From positions 81,101,043 to 81,165,042 of the forward strand of contig OY997588.1 of assembly GCA_963921825.1 (NCBI GenBank): 64,000 nucleotides of DNA, written 5' to 3'. The translations under genes and the position numbers were made by a program. This DNA is from Erodium maritimum. Lineage: Eukaryota; Streptophyta; Magnoliopsida; Geraniales; Geraniaceae. The notes beneath the pieces were generated by a model that ran no database searches, was not told the DNA's origin, and was given only the letters and a program-made list of their open reading frames with translations. Shown one piece after another: positions 12,836 to 24,053 of the stretch (its first letter is position 1; every line of letters begins with the position of its first letter).

Positions 12836-13369
12836 GGTTGTGGTTTGCGTGATTTTGATCCCTTCTGTGTTGTTGTGTGCTTTGAGGTCGTCTTTACGGT
12901 GTTGGGTCTACATTACGGGCACGAGCGTCTAGATTGGTTGGGAATAGTTACAATTTTTCGTGTGACAGTCGGGTTAGTTGTGTTTGGGATGGTAGTCCCT
13001 GGTGTTTTGTCTGTTGTTGGTGTTTCCGGTTTTTCTGCTAGTATGCCGTAGTCAGTCTGGTATCCGTGGTGGTGAGCGAAACGCTCACCCCTAGCTGCTT
13101 TTCCTACAGGTACTGGTCGCAAGGCGGACTAGGGGAACTCTCGAAGCTTGAAGAGCTGGGAGCGGGAGTCTGGGTTTTTGGGAGTTTAGCGACGTACATT
13201 TTGGTTTTTGTCCGCTTGTTTTGGACGTATTTTCAATTGTAAAAATATTATTTTGTTTAACTCAAAGTGGTAATTTTAAGCGGTTTATTAAAATGTTTGA
13301 AAATTGTTTTATTGTTTCACCGTTCGCGTTCCGGGTTCGGTTCTACTGAATTCGGGGTGTGACAAGAGG

Positions 13370-14682
13370 AAAATGGATGCATATAAATAAAATCTCCCAC
13401 TCCAATTATTGCTGCAGCCATTGTTTCTGAGCACCATCCATGAAATGGAACACCTTTAATTGCTATCAAATGAAATCTCCCATTTTGTGAGCAAAGTCTC
13501 TGACAATTGGGGAGTAGAATGAACCAGTTATCCAACCATCTCACATTCTCCTCAACCATTAGCCTTTCATATTCTTCATCTAGAAATGTCAATAAGACAC
13601 ATCTGCCTCCCAGATCTCTAATCTCTATCTCAGAAATCCCTTCTAGTACCATTTCCCTCGATATTGCCCCTGCACTTAGATTTCTAACTGAAATTGCCAC
13701 CTGAGATCTCCTTAACTTCTTCTTATTTATGGCTACCACTGAGCCAAGAGTTTCAAATTTTTTTTGAGCCTGTAGTATCTGTCCCTCCTTCCTTTCTAAA
13801 TTTGATACCGGCTTCCAATCTTTCAGAGGCCTCAATGTTTTTCTCTCCACACTTGCTGAGGTTGTATAAAACTTGAAGCATCCTTTTTCCAGGCTTTGGC
13901 AATAAGAATTTTGTATCCACACAGATGCCACCCATTAAAGTTATAGATTACAGCATTTAGGCCCTCCACAGTTCTAAATCTCAAGAAAGCAAACCATCTT
14001 TCCCTCAAGTTTGGTTTAGTAGGTGCTTGTATTGTGAGTATTTCTCCTGCAGCTTTGAATTGATCTTCAAGCCAAAGAGCTGCTGAGTTGGGGGGAATAT
14101 TTCTTACAAAGGCCCAGTGTTCTTCTTCTCCAGACTTAACATCTTCCCAGCCTCTATCACCTTGTGTCTTGAGTTGTGGTCCTAGCCTTCTTCTCCATCT
14201 TCTCTGAAAATTATTGCCCTCAAGATCAGACCTTCTGTGTTTGTTATTGTTGTTTTCAAAACCAGGAGGTGGCCAATCGATGATGAGGCAGCAAAGACTA
14301 GTTTGTGTACACCCTCAATGAATGTAGCATCTCTTGTCCTAGAAAAGTTTTGTCTGAAGTTTCCTCCAAACTCAGGAGTAAGATCATTCTCCGAGTCTAT
14401 AGGTTTGAAATTCTTATCATAGAACATCTTTTGGCCCCCAATCCATTTGGTTTTACCCCCAGGAGAATATTGTTGTGTATTGTCAGTTGAAGGAACAGAG
14501 TAGACACCTTGATCTTTCATTTTGATTCCTTCCCTTGTTGGTGTTGGGTATAATATGGTGTCTTTACCCTTCCCTCTCTTGTCTGGTTCCAAGTCCTTCT
14601 TTTGATCCTCAGACCAGTCCCCACTAAGCTCCTGTACAGAGAGTTTAGAGCCCTCCAAAGCAGACATCTTCTTGCCAAACAC
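13370..14682 (-). pseudogene. LINE ORF1, N-terminal part with RRM
   Basis: This is the upstream half of ORF1. The start at 14682 follows a leader of at least 140 bases. A low-complexity N-terminal part (14682-14182) comes first. A shifted frame near 14130-13900 then encodes an RRM with RNP2 HWAFVRNIP and RNP1 RWFAFLRF, followed by a DUF4283-like region (VLLTFLDEEYERLMVEE, then DNWFILLP) up to the LTR junction at 13370. RNA binding for element packaging is the family role. At least two frameshifts (near 14180 and 13930) plus the LTR insertion disable it. Confidence 0.78.
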
Positions 14683-14689
14683 TGTGAAT

Positions 14690-15290
14690 TAGAACCAGCT
14701 TCAAAGACCCTTGATTGATCAGTAGCGGTAGAGAAGCACCTTGATCAGGGCCTAAATAATAGTGCAGATTGTTGAGAATTGTTGATGAATTGATGAGTAA
14801 CCGGTTGAAAGAGATGAAGAACTGCAATAGATTCCAAGATGATCTTCAAAAAATCATTGTAGCACTACTTTAGCAACTAGGGAGCTTTTTTAATATGTTT
14901 GACAGTGTTGTTTTGCCGGAGGGGACACTTTTCGCCGATTTCGCCACCAAGCGAGCGAACCAACCATCTTTCCCCTTATTTATAGACAAGTCTCATGGGA
15001 GATTAAACACATGAAGTTAGCTTTATTAGAAAAGTTAGGGGGTAGAACTGTTATTTCACGTCTTTATATTAGTTTAAACTTATCAATACTGTGGCTAAAA
15101 ATTTAAATATATTATTAAACATTTTGAAGCATATGGAATTACAAGATATTATCCGAAATGAAATACCAAATAAATATTTAATGCTTTTCTAAATGGCACA
15201 AGTTTTTTTGGAGGTAAACAACACAAGGTTTTAATTTGTCATGATCATAAAAATCAATATTACGTATCTTAGAGTCTGAGAGACTACTTT
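14690..15290. other. LINE leader and AT-rich spacer
   Basis: The first part is probably the 5' leader of the LINE. From about 15000 the DNA is AT-rich with no coding signal or clear repeat. Confidence 0.4.
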
Positions 15291-15299
15291 CTAGGTTTT

Positions 15300-17240
15300 C
15301 GAAACCTCTCAAGCCCCCTTGGTCTCAATTATCACCGTCGTCTACGGCTCAGCCTCTTTTCTCATTGAACGTCGACCACACCATCTCACAACCATCGGCC
15401 CATCGACTATCACCACCGAATCAGGAACTGGTACCATCGTCCCTTCAATCGATGGTAACCCCGATTCCTCTCTCCCCATTGCTTGTCCCGACTTCAACGA
15501 CGACCGGCCAGAGGGTGCATGCCCCATCGAAGTGCATCAACGACCCTGTCCAGCCTCGATCTCCCAGAGAACCTCAAGCCCCGGACTGGCCACGCTTCCG
15601 ACTCCCTCATGCAGAAGATGGGAACACCGTATTGAGACCCCCTGAAGATCGACGAACCATTTCTACGACTTCTCTATCACTTGCTCTCGTGTCGCCTCAG
15701 CCACGACCTCCCTGGTCCATGGTTAGGCCGACATAGACCCCTCGTCTTCGAGGATGAGGAGGAAGTACTATAAGTCCCTCTTGAAGCAATCCATGCGGCG
15801 GTGGACGGTTGGTACCACTTCTCTCTAGCGGGTATAGTTGCGGGATTAGGGAGACACAACACCATTACCCTTTGTGGGGTGATGCTCAACAACTGAAAGG
15901 TCGAGGATCTAGAAGTGGAGTGTCTTAACAAGGAGGTGGTGGCGTCTTGGAATCCATCCGTCATCAGGGTCCTTAGGTTTTTAGTGGGTACCCACTACTT
16001 CTGGTTCCCCTCCAGCCGTTCATGAAGTCGAGTTCTATTCACTTTACCTATATGGAGATCATTTTTGGAGCAACAAACGTCCCAAGGGATGTAGGGAATG
16101 CACCGATCCGAGCCCTCCTTGCTGTTGTCCTTGGTACGGAGGTAACTACTGCACCAATTCCGACACCTCGTCGGTCGGATGATTTTTTGTGGTTTCGTGT
16201 TAGTATTGATATAAGGACATGCCTCTACGGAGACACACTCAACTTCTATTCTCAGGCAAACTTACATCCTCCTTAGTGGGTCTCCAATATGAGAGACCCT
16301 CGGGTTTTTGTGTTCGGTGCGGTAAACTGAACCATCGCATCGAAGCATGCAAAGCCCACCTGTCGGAGGTGGGTCGGGAGGAGGTCTGGTATGATGAGTC
16401 TATCTGATCCCCGATGGGATTGAATGTGGATCGTCTCCTCAAGACGAAGAGGAGGGCTCCTGTAGCACCTCAGGTGACCTCGGTGGATGATCTTCTCACA
16501 TCCCTGCCCCTTGACCCAATTAGGGATTTTGTCGGAGGAAATGGAGTAGGATCCAGCAGAGGCCCTCTGATACCTCTTCCGGGATTCCCGAGCCTAGGGA
16601 AGTGACAGAGGCTTATACGGAGCCCGACGACTTGGCTAAGGATGCCCAAGAGGGGGCAGTTTCACGGGAGTAGTGGGCGCATCCAGGATTGTTAACTGGG
16701 TCCTCGGGTACTACAAAGCCCGACGACTTGGCTAAAGTTTTTGAGGATGGGGACCCTATTTTATTTGATCTACCTGTAGGTAGGCTGACTACCAGAACAA
16801 GGAAGCAGAAGGAGCCTTAAGATCAAATAAGAGGTGTAGGCCCTATACGGGAAAAGACAGTTCAGAGACAAGAGGAAGATAAGGCAAATTTGCACCCAAA
16901 CTACCCAAGTGAAGAAGGCGCTGGAGCTTTCAAGAATACTCCCACCGAAACCTCACCTCATGGAGGAAGAGGACAACAAGGATTAACAGGCGATGGCTCA
17001 CCCGCAACCTCTCCAGGAGAAATGAGAGGACCAGGGGATATGGGGAAGGCCGGCTGGCCTATACCCCAAGACCCGAGGCAACCAATGCTGGGAAGCTTCG
17101 GGGAGGAAAAAAGAACAACACACAAGTTATCCATTTTTATCAGTTTTAGTTGGTTTCATTTCAGTTCGTACTCTGTTGTTATGCGTTCAAGTTTTTTGCT
17201 GGTATTGTTTTTAGAATATTTAAAATGTCGGCAAGAGGAA
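15300..17240 (+). pseudogene. Decayed LINE ORF1 with CCHC zinc knuckle (DUF4283 class)
   Basis: Scattered in-phase pieces in all three frames read as a plant LINE ORF1 of the DUF4283/zf-CCHC_4 class. The best landmark is CVRCGKLNHRIEAC at about 16310-16355, a CX2CX4HX4C knuckle preceded by RPSGF. Further on GRLTTRTRKQKEP (about 16780) and a Gly/Pro-rich tail to about 17110 resemble the endings of this ORF1 class. After that comes T-rich DNA resembling the 3' untranslated part of the copy at 22.6-23.9 kb (TTTTATCAGTTTTAGTTGG versus a similar word near 23660). No ORF2 and no A-run are visible. Many stops and shifts make it a relic. Confidence 0.6.
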
Positions 17241-17537
17241 AACCTCAGGTTGTGTCTACGAAACAAAATAGATTATTCCTACGGGTTTATGAACGTCAAG
17301 TCCGTTACGACACACATGAATATTGTTTTATAGCCCAGGAACTTTGGCTCTACATTGTAAAAGTTGATTGACGGTAATATAATTCTTCAATTACTCGTTT
17401 TTTTTAAATTAATAATTACCAAAGCCAACTTAATTTGTCATGGGAAAAAAGAAAAGGTCAAAAATGTTCCAAATTCTAGAAGCTTCAACTCCCATCACAA
17501 CGGACGCGTGATGGCTTGTGGACAAAGGAAACCCTCG

Positions 17538-17546
17538 TATATATAA
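17538..17546 (+). promoter_or_regulatory. TATA box of CHCH gene
   Basis: TATATATAA lies 80 bases upstream of the proposed ATG at 17627, followed by a C/T-rich leader (CCCCTCCTTTCTTCCC), the usual plant core-promoter layout. Confidence 0.6.
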
Positions 17547-17626
17547 CACATCCCCTCCTTTCTTCCCTTGTCCAATTTCCCTAATTATTTTTGAAACCCT
17601 AGAACCATTTATCGCCCAGCACAGAC

Positions 17627-20600
17627 ATGCATCGCCGAAACTCTGGAGGTATGGCTGATCCTAATCCTTCTATCTCATTCATCTGGTGGTTTTATTGTTA
17701 TAATCTCTACTAGCTTTTAGTAATTATGGGTATGGAGAATGATTTGGGAATGCTATAATTTTTTTTTGGATAAGCTCGAAATTTTTATTAGAAAGAAGTA
17801 AGATCCAAGAAGGATCAAACCGAAAAACAACCATTACAGAGGAGATCTCATCTGGAGCTGCGGGAACAATTCCCGAAATAAAATCGAAAGGGAGCATAAA
17901 ATCACCCATCAGTTACCCACTCTTCGCCTTCCGATGTTAGGGTCGGATCGTCGAAAGCCTTAGCTTGATGAGTTAGCTGATCGATTTGGGTACGTGAAGC
18001 TGCATGAGCTAACCGAGCTTCCTGCACCTGCTTCCCAATGTCCACAGGATTAACCAATCTCTCTCGACTCCGGGAGTGGGTTGATTTGATATGAATGGTG
18101 TAGTAATCCCCGGATTTTTTTGGAGGTCGACTTTGACGATTTGAAGTTCTAGAAGGTAGCTTCAAATGACGTCCCTTGTCGGAAGGTTTTAATAGAGCCT
18201 CCTTCTAAGGACTAAACCGATGATCTTCGTTGGGGTCGTTAGGGGGCTGGGCCACCGAAACAGGGCCCGATCCAAACCCACCCGAATTACTATCAATTGG
18301 ACTTGGGCTTAAGCCCAACATGGGGTTAGGTGCAAGAACCCTAATAGGGCCTGAACCCATATGCAACCCATTTGGGCCCGAACCCATACACAGCCCATTG
18401 TTCTCGTCCTCTTCAACTCGCGCCGCCAATGATGCGTCCAAACTCTGAACTGCTCCCCCGTCTGCTGAATCTGCTGAATCTGCGTGATTCGAATCAACAA
18501 AATGGACCGAGTTTGACGTTGCCTGATTGGAAATCAACCCACCAACGACTGCAATCCCGGATACAACGCGATTCAACTCCTTGATTGCAGGAGATGGGCT
18601 CAGAACTCCGTCTACAGCTTTCACCGGAGCGTTTACCAGAATCGCGACCGGAGAGACTCCATTCAGGGCAGGTTGAATGCCACTAGGTATCATCGGATTC
18701 GCAAAGGAGGCCTGAACAACCTCCAACGAATCAATCCTCATGCTCTGTTCCAAAGTCGCGTTCTCAGTGCCATCTCTCGAGCTCTGGTGCACCGCCAATG
18801 GCTGTTCACCATCAACTTTCTCACCAGAGGACACCAAGGCATGATTCTGCAGCGACATCGAATCAAGGTTAGCCATCAACGTCATGCTCTGTTTTAGAGC
18901 TCCACTGCGAGGAGGGGATTTCCGACGTCTGGCTATGGCTACGAATAGTAGGTGGTCATTCATCTTCATCCCATTCATGCTCTCAACTGCTTGGGCAGCC
19001 GAATCTTTCGACCGGAAACGAACGAATCCAAACAAACGGTGTTTGCGATTGGGTCTGCTTAACGCCGACGACGATAGGATCTCTCCAAAAGGCATGAAGG
19101 TGTTGCGCAGCCACTCCCCTGTCGTTCCATATGGTAGGTTGCAAACGAATATTTCTTCGTCGACGAGATTTACCTTCCTTGATCGTCTTCCTGTTATGGA
19201 TTTAAGCTTCCCAACCTTAACAAAAATAGGGTCCTCCTTCTCCTTTGCGCCCACCTAAACCTTGGACGGGAGATCCTCTGTCCCCGGGGCTGGAGATGCA
19301 GGTTGTTTGTGTTTATGGCTAGATCGACGAGAGACACCCGGTGCCGTTGCCTTGGCACGAGCACTGGACTTCGCTGACTTGATGTCCTTTACGGCTCCTG
19401 CACCTGCTTTGTTGCTGTGTACAACCCCAGCAAACGAACAATATTCGCGGTAGGAGGGCAGCAAAACAGAGCAAAAGACACCAAAGGAAAGGAATGGAGC
19501 CATCAGAAATCAATTGTTTTCTGAGTTATAATTATTTTATTTGGTGCAAGATATATGTGTATTTGTAATGGGGTTTTGAGAAGGTGATTGTTTCTAAAAT
19601 TCTAAATAATGGTTAATTGATTTTTTGTTCAATTTTAGAACAATGGAGGCTTGTAATGTTTGATAGTAGTATTCAGAAGCTGATGATCTATGGGAAATGA
19701 ATTTTGATTTTTTCTTGCTAGTAATTAGGAATTATTCATTTAAAGTAATTTCCCAAGAAGAAAATGGATTTGAATATGATTCAGAATATATCTGTTCATG
19801 TGGATTATATAGATTGCTTACTCTACGGAAAGTTTGTTCTACAGTTATATTAAGCTTTCTGTAAATGACAAATATTTAGCATTTGGGATGCAATCCCTAA
19901 TTACTTGCTCACTCGGGTTTCCAATCATTTTTAATTGAGTTAATTGCTAAAAACTACATTATGTATTGCCACACTTTTAAACTACACTGTCTTTTGACCA
20001 CGGTTGTTTACTTACAAAATTTGGAATATTCCGCTAAAATTAGGGACGTGGAGAATACATAATATAGTTTTTTGCAAGTGGACAATACAGAATGTAGTTT
20101 TTTGCAAGTGGGCAATGCATAATGTAGTTTTTAGCCACTAACCCTTTTTAATTAGTTGATATTACAAAGCTTTATTATCTGACATATCCATGTAAAATCA
20201 TTTGCCAATTGTTTAATCTCTTGTAAGTATTCTATGTTGTCACAAGACAAGGACCTTACCTTAGATTTTCCACTTTGAAGATCTTGTTCTGTTGCCTATA
20301 ATTTCTGATTAAATATTTACTAAGCTGAGCACATAACCATTATGGTTATTTTTGTCTCTTGTGCAGGAAGGTCTGCTTCTCGTCCTCCTCCGCCAGGTAA
20401 TGTTGGAATTTCTGTGTTTTCATTGGAGTCATGGCTATTTTGTGCATTACTGATGTACGGTTTATATTGTTTTAAGTATAATCTCTTGCCCGTTATTGTT
20501 AATATGGTCGTGCTGATTATGGATTCAATCTCTTTTGTTTCTTCACAAGGATCAGCTAGGGGTGGGATTGGTGCTGCAGTTGTTGATGGTGAGACCAGAC

Positions 20601-21261
20601 TCCTTTTATCCCTAATTACTAATCTATTCTCTACAGTTGAGCTCATCTCTCATCGTGTTGTAGATGGTGTTATGGGTCCTCGTGTTATCCAACACGAGAC
20701 TGTGGCCTCATCTCCAGCTGCACCAATTGCAGATACTATTGAAGGATCCGATGCCTGTTCCGCTCAATCCAAGGCCTTTCAAGATGTATGTTTACTGATC
20801 AACTCAATCCGGATATAACTGGAATTGGGCTATAATTATTGTGTGTGCTCAGTTTATCAAATATAGTTGTTGGTATTGGGAACAGAAGACACTGAATCTG
20901 AACTCACGGTTGAAGAGTATGTAAGTGAAGAAATGGTTATGGGTCGTCGTTAAGGAGGAAACCTAAGTTTTAGGTGCTTTGATTGGTATTGGTGACTTGG
21001 TGTACCTTCAGTACTGGCGGTTTTGGGTTTGTTCGGAAAATTGCAGATCCGTTTCTCATCATTGTTGCATTGATGTTGCAGTGTATTACTAATTATGGAA
21101 CCGATATCAGCAAGTGTCAATTCTACATGGATATGTCGCCTCAGTGCACAAGGAGCCCCGGTCCAGTCTTGATCCCAACTTCTTCCTATTATTACTACCA
21201 GGGGTGGAGTCAACTTTTTTTTAATGGGGATGGCACCGATATTTTTTATACCAAAAAATAA
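17627..21261 (+). CDS. Twin-CX9C CHCH-domain mitochondrial protein (CHCHD2/10, Mix17-like), spliced
   Basis: Proposed exons are 17627-17648, 20367-20396, 20550-20785 and 21082-21261, giving about 155 codons. All introns are GT-AG and the phases agree. The protein opens with basic MHRRNSGGRSASRPPPP, as in plant CHCHD2-like proteins. It then has VVDGVMGPRVIQHE and a CHCH domain with two CX9C pairs (CSAQSKAFQDC and CQFYMDMSPQC) and the strongly conserved DISKCQFYMDM. Family members are imported by the Mia40 pathway and act in the mitochondrial intermembrane space in cristae and respiratory-chain upkeep. A 48-base GT-AG segment at 20589-20636 is too short for a normal plant intron and is in frame, so I keep it as coding. 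The tail after the last Cys is longer than usual. Intron 1 is 2.7 kb because of inserted elements. Confidence 0.82.
17759..19520 (-). mobile_element. ORF1-only LINE-type retroposon in intron 1 of CHCH gene
   Basis: The T-run at 17759-17767 is the poly-A tail on the minus strand, preceded in element sense by a TAATAAA-like word and TTATCC. About 130 bases of non-coding DNA separate it from the stop of a single long ORF1 frame (17902-19503). No ORF2 is present. The 5' end is near 19520 and I cannot confirm a target duplication. It lies antisense inside the intron of the CHCH gene, so it is transcribed as intron from the host promoter. Confidence 0.75.
17902..19503 (-). pseudogene. RRM-containing ORF1, interrupted only by two TAG codons
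   Basis: Reading from ATG at 19503, one frame of about 534 codons runs to a stop at 17902-17904, broken only by TAG at 19255-19257 and 18205-18207; there is no frameshift. After a Ser/Ala/Lys-rich start, an RRM spans about 19140-18900, with RNP2 IFVCNLPYG and RNP1 RLFGFVRF. A long low-complexity Gly/Ser/Pro part follows. The tail (SRERLVNPVDIGKQVQ, then LTSEGEEWVTDG) is laid out like the ORF1 ends at 1.5 and 27.9 kb. It is probably an RNA-binding ORF1 product. A domesticated host gene is less likely because of the poly-A and position. Confidence 0.75.
19937..20144. mobile_element. 208-bp MULE-type MITE in intron 1
   Basis: The termini are inverted: the left end is GAGTTAATTGCTAAAAACTA and the right end read in reverse is GGGTTAGTGGCTAAAAACTA, with matching bases continuing through ACATTATG. 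An exact 9-bp duplication TTTTTAATT flanks it (19928-19936 and 20145-20153), the hallmark of Mutator-like insertions. No coding capacity. It sits in the large first intron of the CHCH gene. Confidence 0.85.
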
Positions 21262-22640
21262 TATTAAGAATATAAATATGTATAAAAATACAATAAATGA
21301 CTTTATTATCACTCGCGATTGTGTTTTTTTTTCATTGTCGATGTAATAATAAAATATCTTTTGATGTATGTGATTATACAATTATGAAAAAATTCAATAT
21401 AATACTTTATTATATATTTATTTGTAAGATAATATCCTGAAATATTTTTTTGTAATATAATAATCTGTTAATTTTTTTACCCAAAAAACGTATAAGGTAA
21501 AAAATATCCTATTAACAATAAAAAATTAAAACTATGAAAGAAGTTAGGGCTGAACGTGCTCATTGCCCAAATAGAATTGATGTCACGACGGATTGAGTAT
21601 TCTCTCAGGGGTTCTACCTAGTGTCGTCCTCTTTAGGTGATAGATGAGGGTTCCAAAAACACGGAGATGGTGGCTCTTGATAAGGTAGGGGGTACCACGC
21701 TGGTACATAGTGGGACCTTTGCCACCCTACGACTAGTGAAACGCTGATACCTGCAAACCCCTCACCAGTCCTTCCAACCCGAGATGATGAGTGCTTACTA
21801 CTCCTGTTGATTTCTTAGACTCTCCATTAGAGTCCACATAACAACCCTATACCCAAACAATTCACACTTGGCCCTTTACCAAGGCCTATGAAGAACCTTG
21901 TTACCAATGCCAATAGACCCCCAGGGTTTCGAGCCTCTGCCTTCCTACTCGGGTAAGTCTAGGATGAACCTCCGTCCAGTCCCATTTTTCCCTTGATCGA
22001 TAGCCCCTCTCGACCTTCATCTTTGTCCCGAGCATACACCCACTAGCGCATGACCCGTCGGCCCTCGAGCGCGGTGGTCTCGTTGACCGTATACCCTTCG
22101 TCTTGCACTGACCTTAGGCACAGAGATAGTCGTCCATGTTCGAAAGATTCTACCATCCCTTATCGTTGACCCAGACCCACCTTCTTCGATAGAGAGATCT
22201 GTCGACCCCAAACTTGATAGTCTCCACGGATGGAGACCTCGTAACTAGCCCCAACAACAGACCCAATGAGATCCCCCGGTAAAAGCCATTATGCGTCGTC
22301 GCCTCGATAATAATGAACAGAGAAGCACCCATAGTTCGACTCAACCGTTGCGGACGATAACTCGCCTCCGACGTCCAATTCTGAATTGGGCTGAACCCTC
22401 TGCTCACCAACAAGCCATGTCAGGTGAGAATCGATGTCTTCCTATCGCCGTCTTCGCCTAAAAGGTATACACCATCTCCCTTTTTTTCTACAAACCCTAT
22501 TGCTCTATTATATAGAAGAAGGCGAGAACTTCTAAGATAGTAAATCGAATATTTAAAATAATCAAGTTATATTTTATTTATAATCGAGTATATATATATA
22601 TATAAAATCCAATCTATAGTTAATTCTCGGTCTCTTTAGA
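21262..22640. other. AT-rich spacer, then unassigned GC-richer block
   Basis: From 21262 to 21530 the DNA is AT-rich and may hold the 3' end of the CHCH transcript. From 21540 to 22450 it becomes GC-richer, with short minus-strand frames (for example 22017-22413) that look coding-like but show no domain I recognise; a worn ORF1 relic is possible. A TA microsatellite lies near 22590-22605. Confidence 0.35.
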
Positions 22641-23870
22641 ACCGCAACCCTAAATTCTGTATCTAGCCTTACTGAAATGACCACACTTTCTTCGGTTGCC
22701 TGGCCGTTGTCCCTCACCGTCGCCCTGTTTCCCTCCTCAGGTGCTTCATCTTTCCCTCCCCCTTGTCATTCCCCCAAAACCACCTACAGGTTTCACCAAA
22801 CCCTTGAGAGAGAGAGGAAAAAAACGCAAACTGAATTCCCTTATAGCCGAAGCTCCTCTATCGGCGATAGGTCCTCTTCCATCGTTTGAGTTCCTTCAAC
22901 AACCAGTCCCCGAGGATCACCGCTTGGTGATTTACTTGTCTGAAGGCACTACTCCGGCTCCTCCACCGGTGAAAATCAAACGGGGTCGACCGATGAAGTC
23001 CACGACTCCTCCACCGCTTGTTCCGGCTTCAACTCCGCCTGCCCACTCCTCGGAGAAGACGACTCCCTTCTAGGAGAAGACGCCCCCATCCATGCAACCG
23101 GTGACGACCATGCATGCAGGAGTCCCGATTCTCCCTGATCACTCCTCAACGATGAGGGACCTTTAGGTGGGCTTCTCGGCTTGCTGCCCCATTGAAGAAG
23201 AGACGATGGAGGTGGTGGTGCCCTACACTCCTCCGGATCCGTAAACCCTAGCTCGACTCCGATTTGACTTGGTGGGCCGATTGGCTTCTCCAAACCTTCC
23301 TCGGAAGGAGGTCCTCCTGGCCGTCATCACCCGTGCCTAGGGTGGTGGTGGTGTGGGGGTAGTCGTCAAGGACCTCGAACCGGGCACCTTCGCTTTCTAT
23401 TTTGTGTCTTTGGAAGAAGATCAAGCGAGAGTTGGAAAACAGCCCCTCTAGGAAGGATGACATGATATCATGGCTCTAGGGATCTACCTCGAGAGGGGCC
23501 CTTGATGAGAGTCATTCCTCCCCGCCGTATTGTCGGGTTCAAGTTCGATGGTTCAACTGACCCACCATTCGGCAAGATGAGTCCTTGAAGAGCATAGACC
23601 AAGCAGCGTTTAGGCCCCACCTTAAGTTGTTCTCGGCAGATGGCATCCTTTGATTTCCTTTTCAGTTTTAGCTTTGGTTTCTTTTTCTGTATTAGTTACT
23701 TTTTCTGCTTTAGTTATGCTTCATGTATTGCCCTGATTGCTATAATCGGGTCCGTTTTTTGAAGCGATTCGTATCTGATGATTATTGGATCACTGTCCCC
23801 TTGAGAGCACTGACCGTTGTAATGATTCTCCCCCATTATTAATGAAAGCTATTTCTTATTCTAAAAAAAA
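22640..23870 (+). mobile_element. LINE-type ORF1 C-terminal part with poly-A, no ORF2
   Basis: The unit ends with AATGAAAGC, then TTATTCT and an A-run at 23863-23870. Coding-like sequence from about 22680 to 23073 includes an AT-hook-like KIKRGRPMK (about 22975) followed by a Pro/Thr-rich tail, similar to the KKRGRPKK stretch of the retroposon at 47.78 kb. From 23073 the frame breaks repeatedly and then gives way to a T-rich 3' untranslated part. No endonuclease or RT is seen. The 5' boundary is not clear. Confidence 0.6.
22696..23640 (+). pseudogene. ORF1 C-terminal remnant with AT-hook-like motif
   Basis: An open piece at 22696-23073 reads through Pro-rich sequence to KRGRPMK, a minor-groove-binding type motif, and a Pro/Thr/Ser tail. 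The same frame continues after TAG at 23071-23073 with more stops (TAG, TAA), so this is a decayed end of ORF1. There is no RRM or zinc knuckle in this piece. Assignment to ORF1 rests on the position before a poly-A tail and on likeness to the 47.78-kb copy. Confidence 0.5.
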
Positions 23871-24053
23871 TACTTTTATACATAAACTTTTTTTATAATT
23901 CGAAAACATTTACAATTTACATTATATACTAATACCGAATACTGCTCATCTTACATACAAGTTTTTTTTGATAAGCGGTGAATTTATTAAAGACAGGCTT
24001 CTAAGAATGAAACCCGCCAAAAGATACAACCCAAAACAAGGGATCTAAAACCT

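Larger units (their letters stand above)
7280..13364 (+). mobile_element. Outer solo LTR of the Ty3/gypsy family, carrying a nested LTR
   Basis: The unit starts TGTAAGAACCGCTCCCGG and ends GGGGTGTGACA, the TG...CA of an LTR. It is flanked by an exact 5-bp duplication AGAGG (7275-7279 and 13365-13369). Both termini match the LTRs of the full element at 37114-47742. No internal gag or pol lies inside, so it is a solo LTR left by recombination between two LTRs. After removing the inner LTR and its duplicate AGAGT the length is about 2.77 kb, like its siblings. It disrupts ORF1 of the LINE. Confidence 0.9.
2359..14830 (-). mobile_element. L1-clade LINE with RRM ORF1, split by nested solo LTRs
   Basis: On the minus strand ORF1 (from 14682) is followed by ORF2 (from 6014), and a T-run at 2359-2366 marks the poly-A tail. 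The element is interrupted at 7280-13364 by a solo LTR flanked by AGAGG. Without it the LINE is about 6.4 kb, normal for plant L1 elements. ORF2 starts 8 bases after the ORF1 stop. The 5' boundary is uncertain: the leader runs from 14683 to perhaps 14830-14990. I found no clean target-site duplication. Stops and frameshifts in both ORFs show a dead copy. Confidence 0.85.
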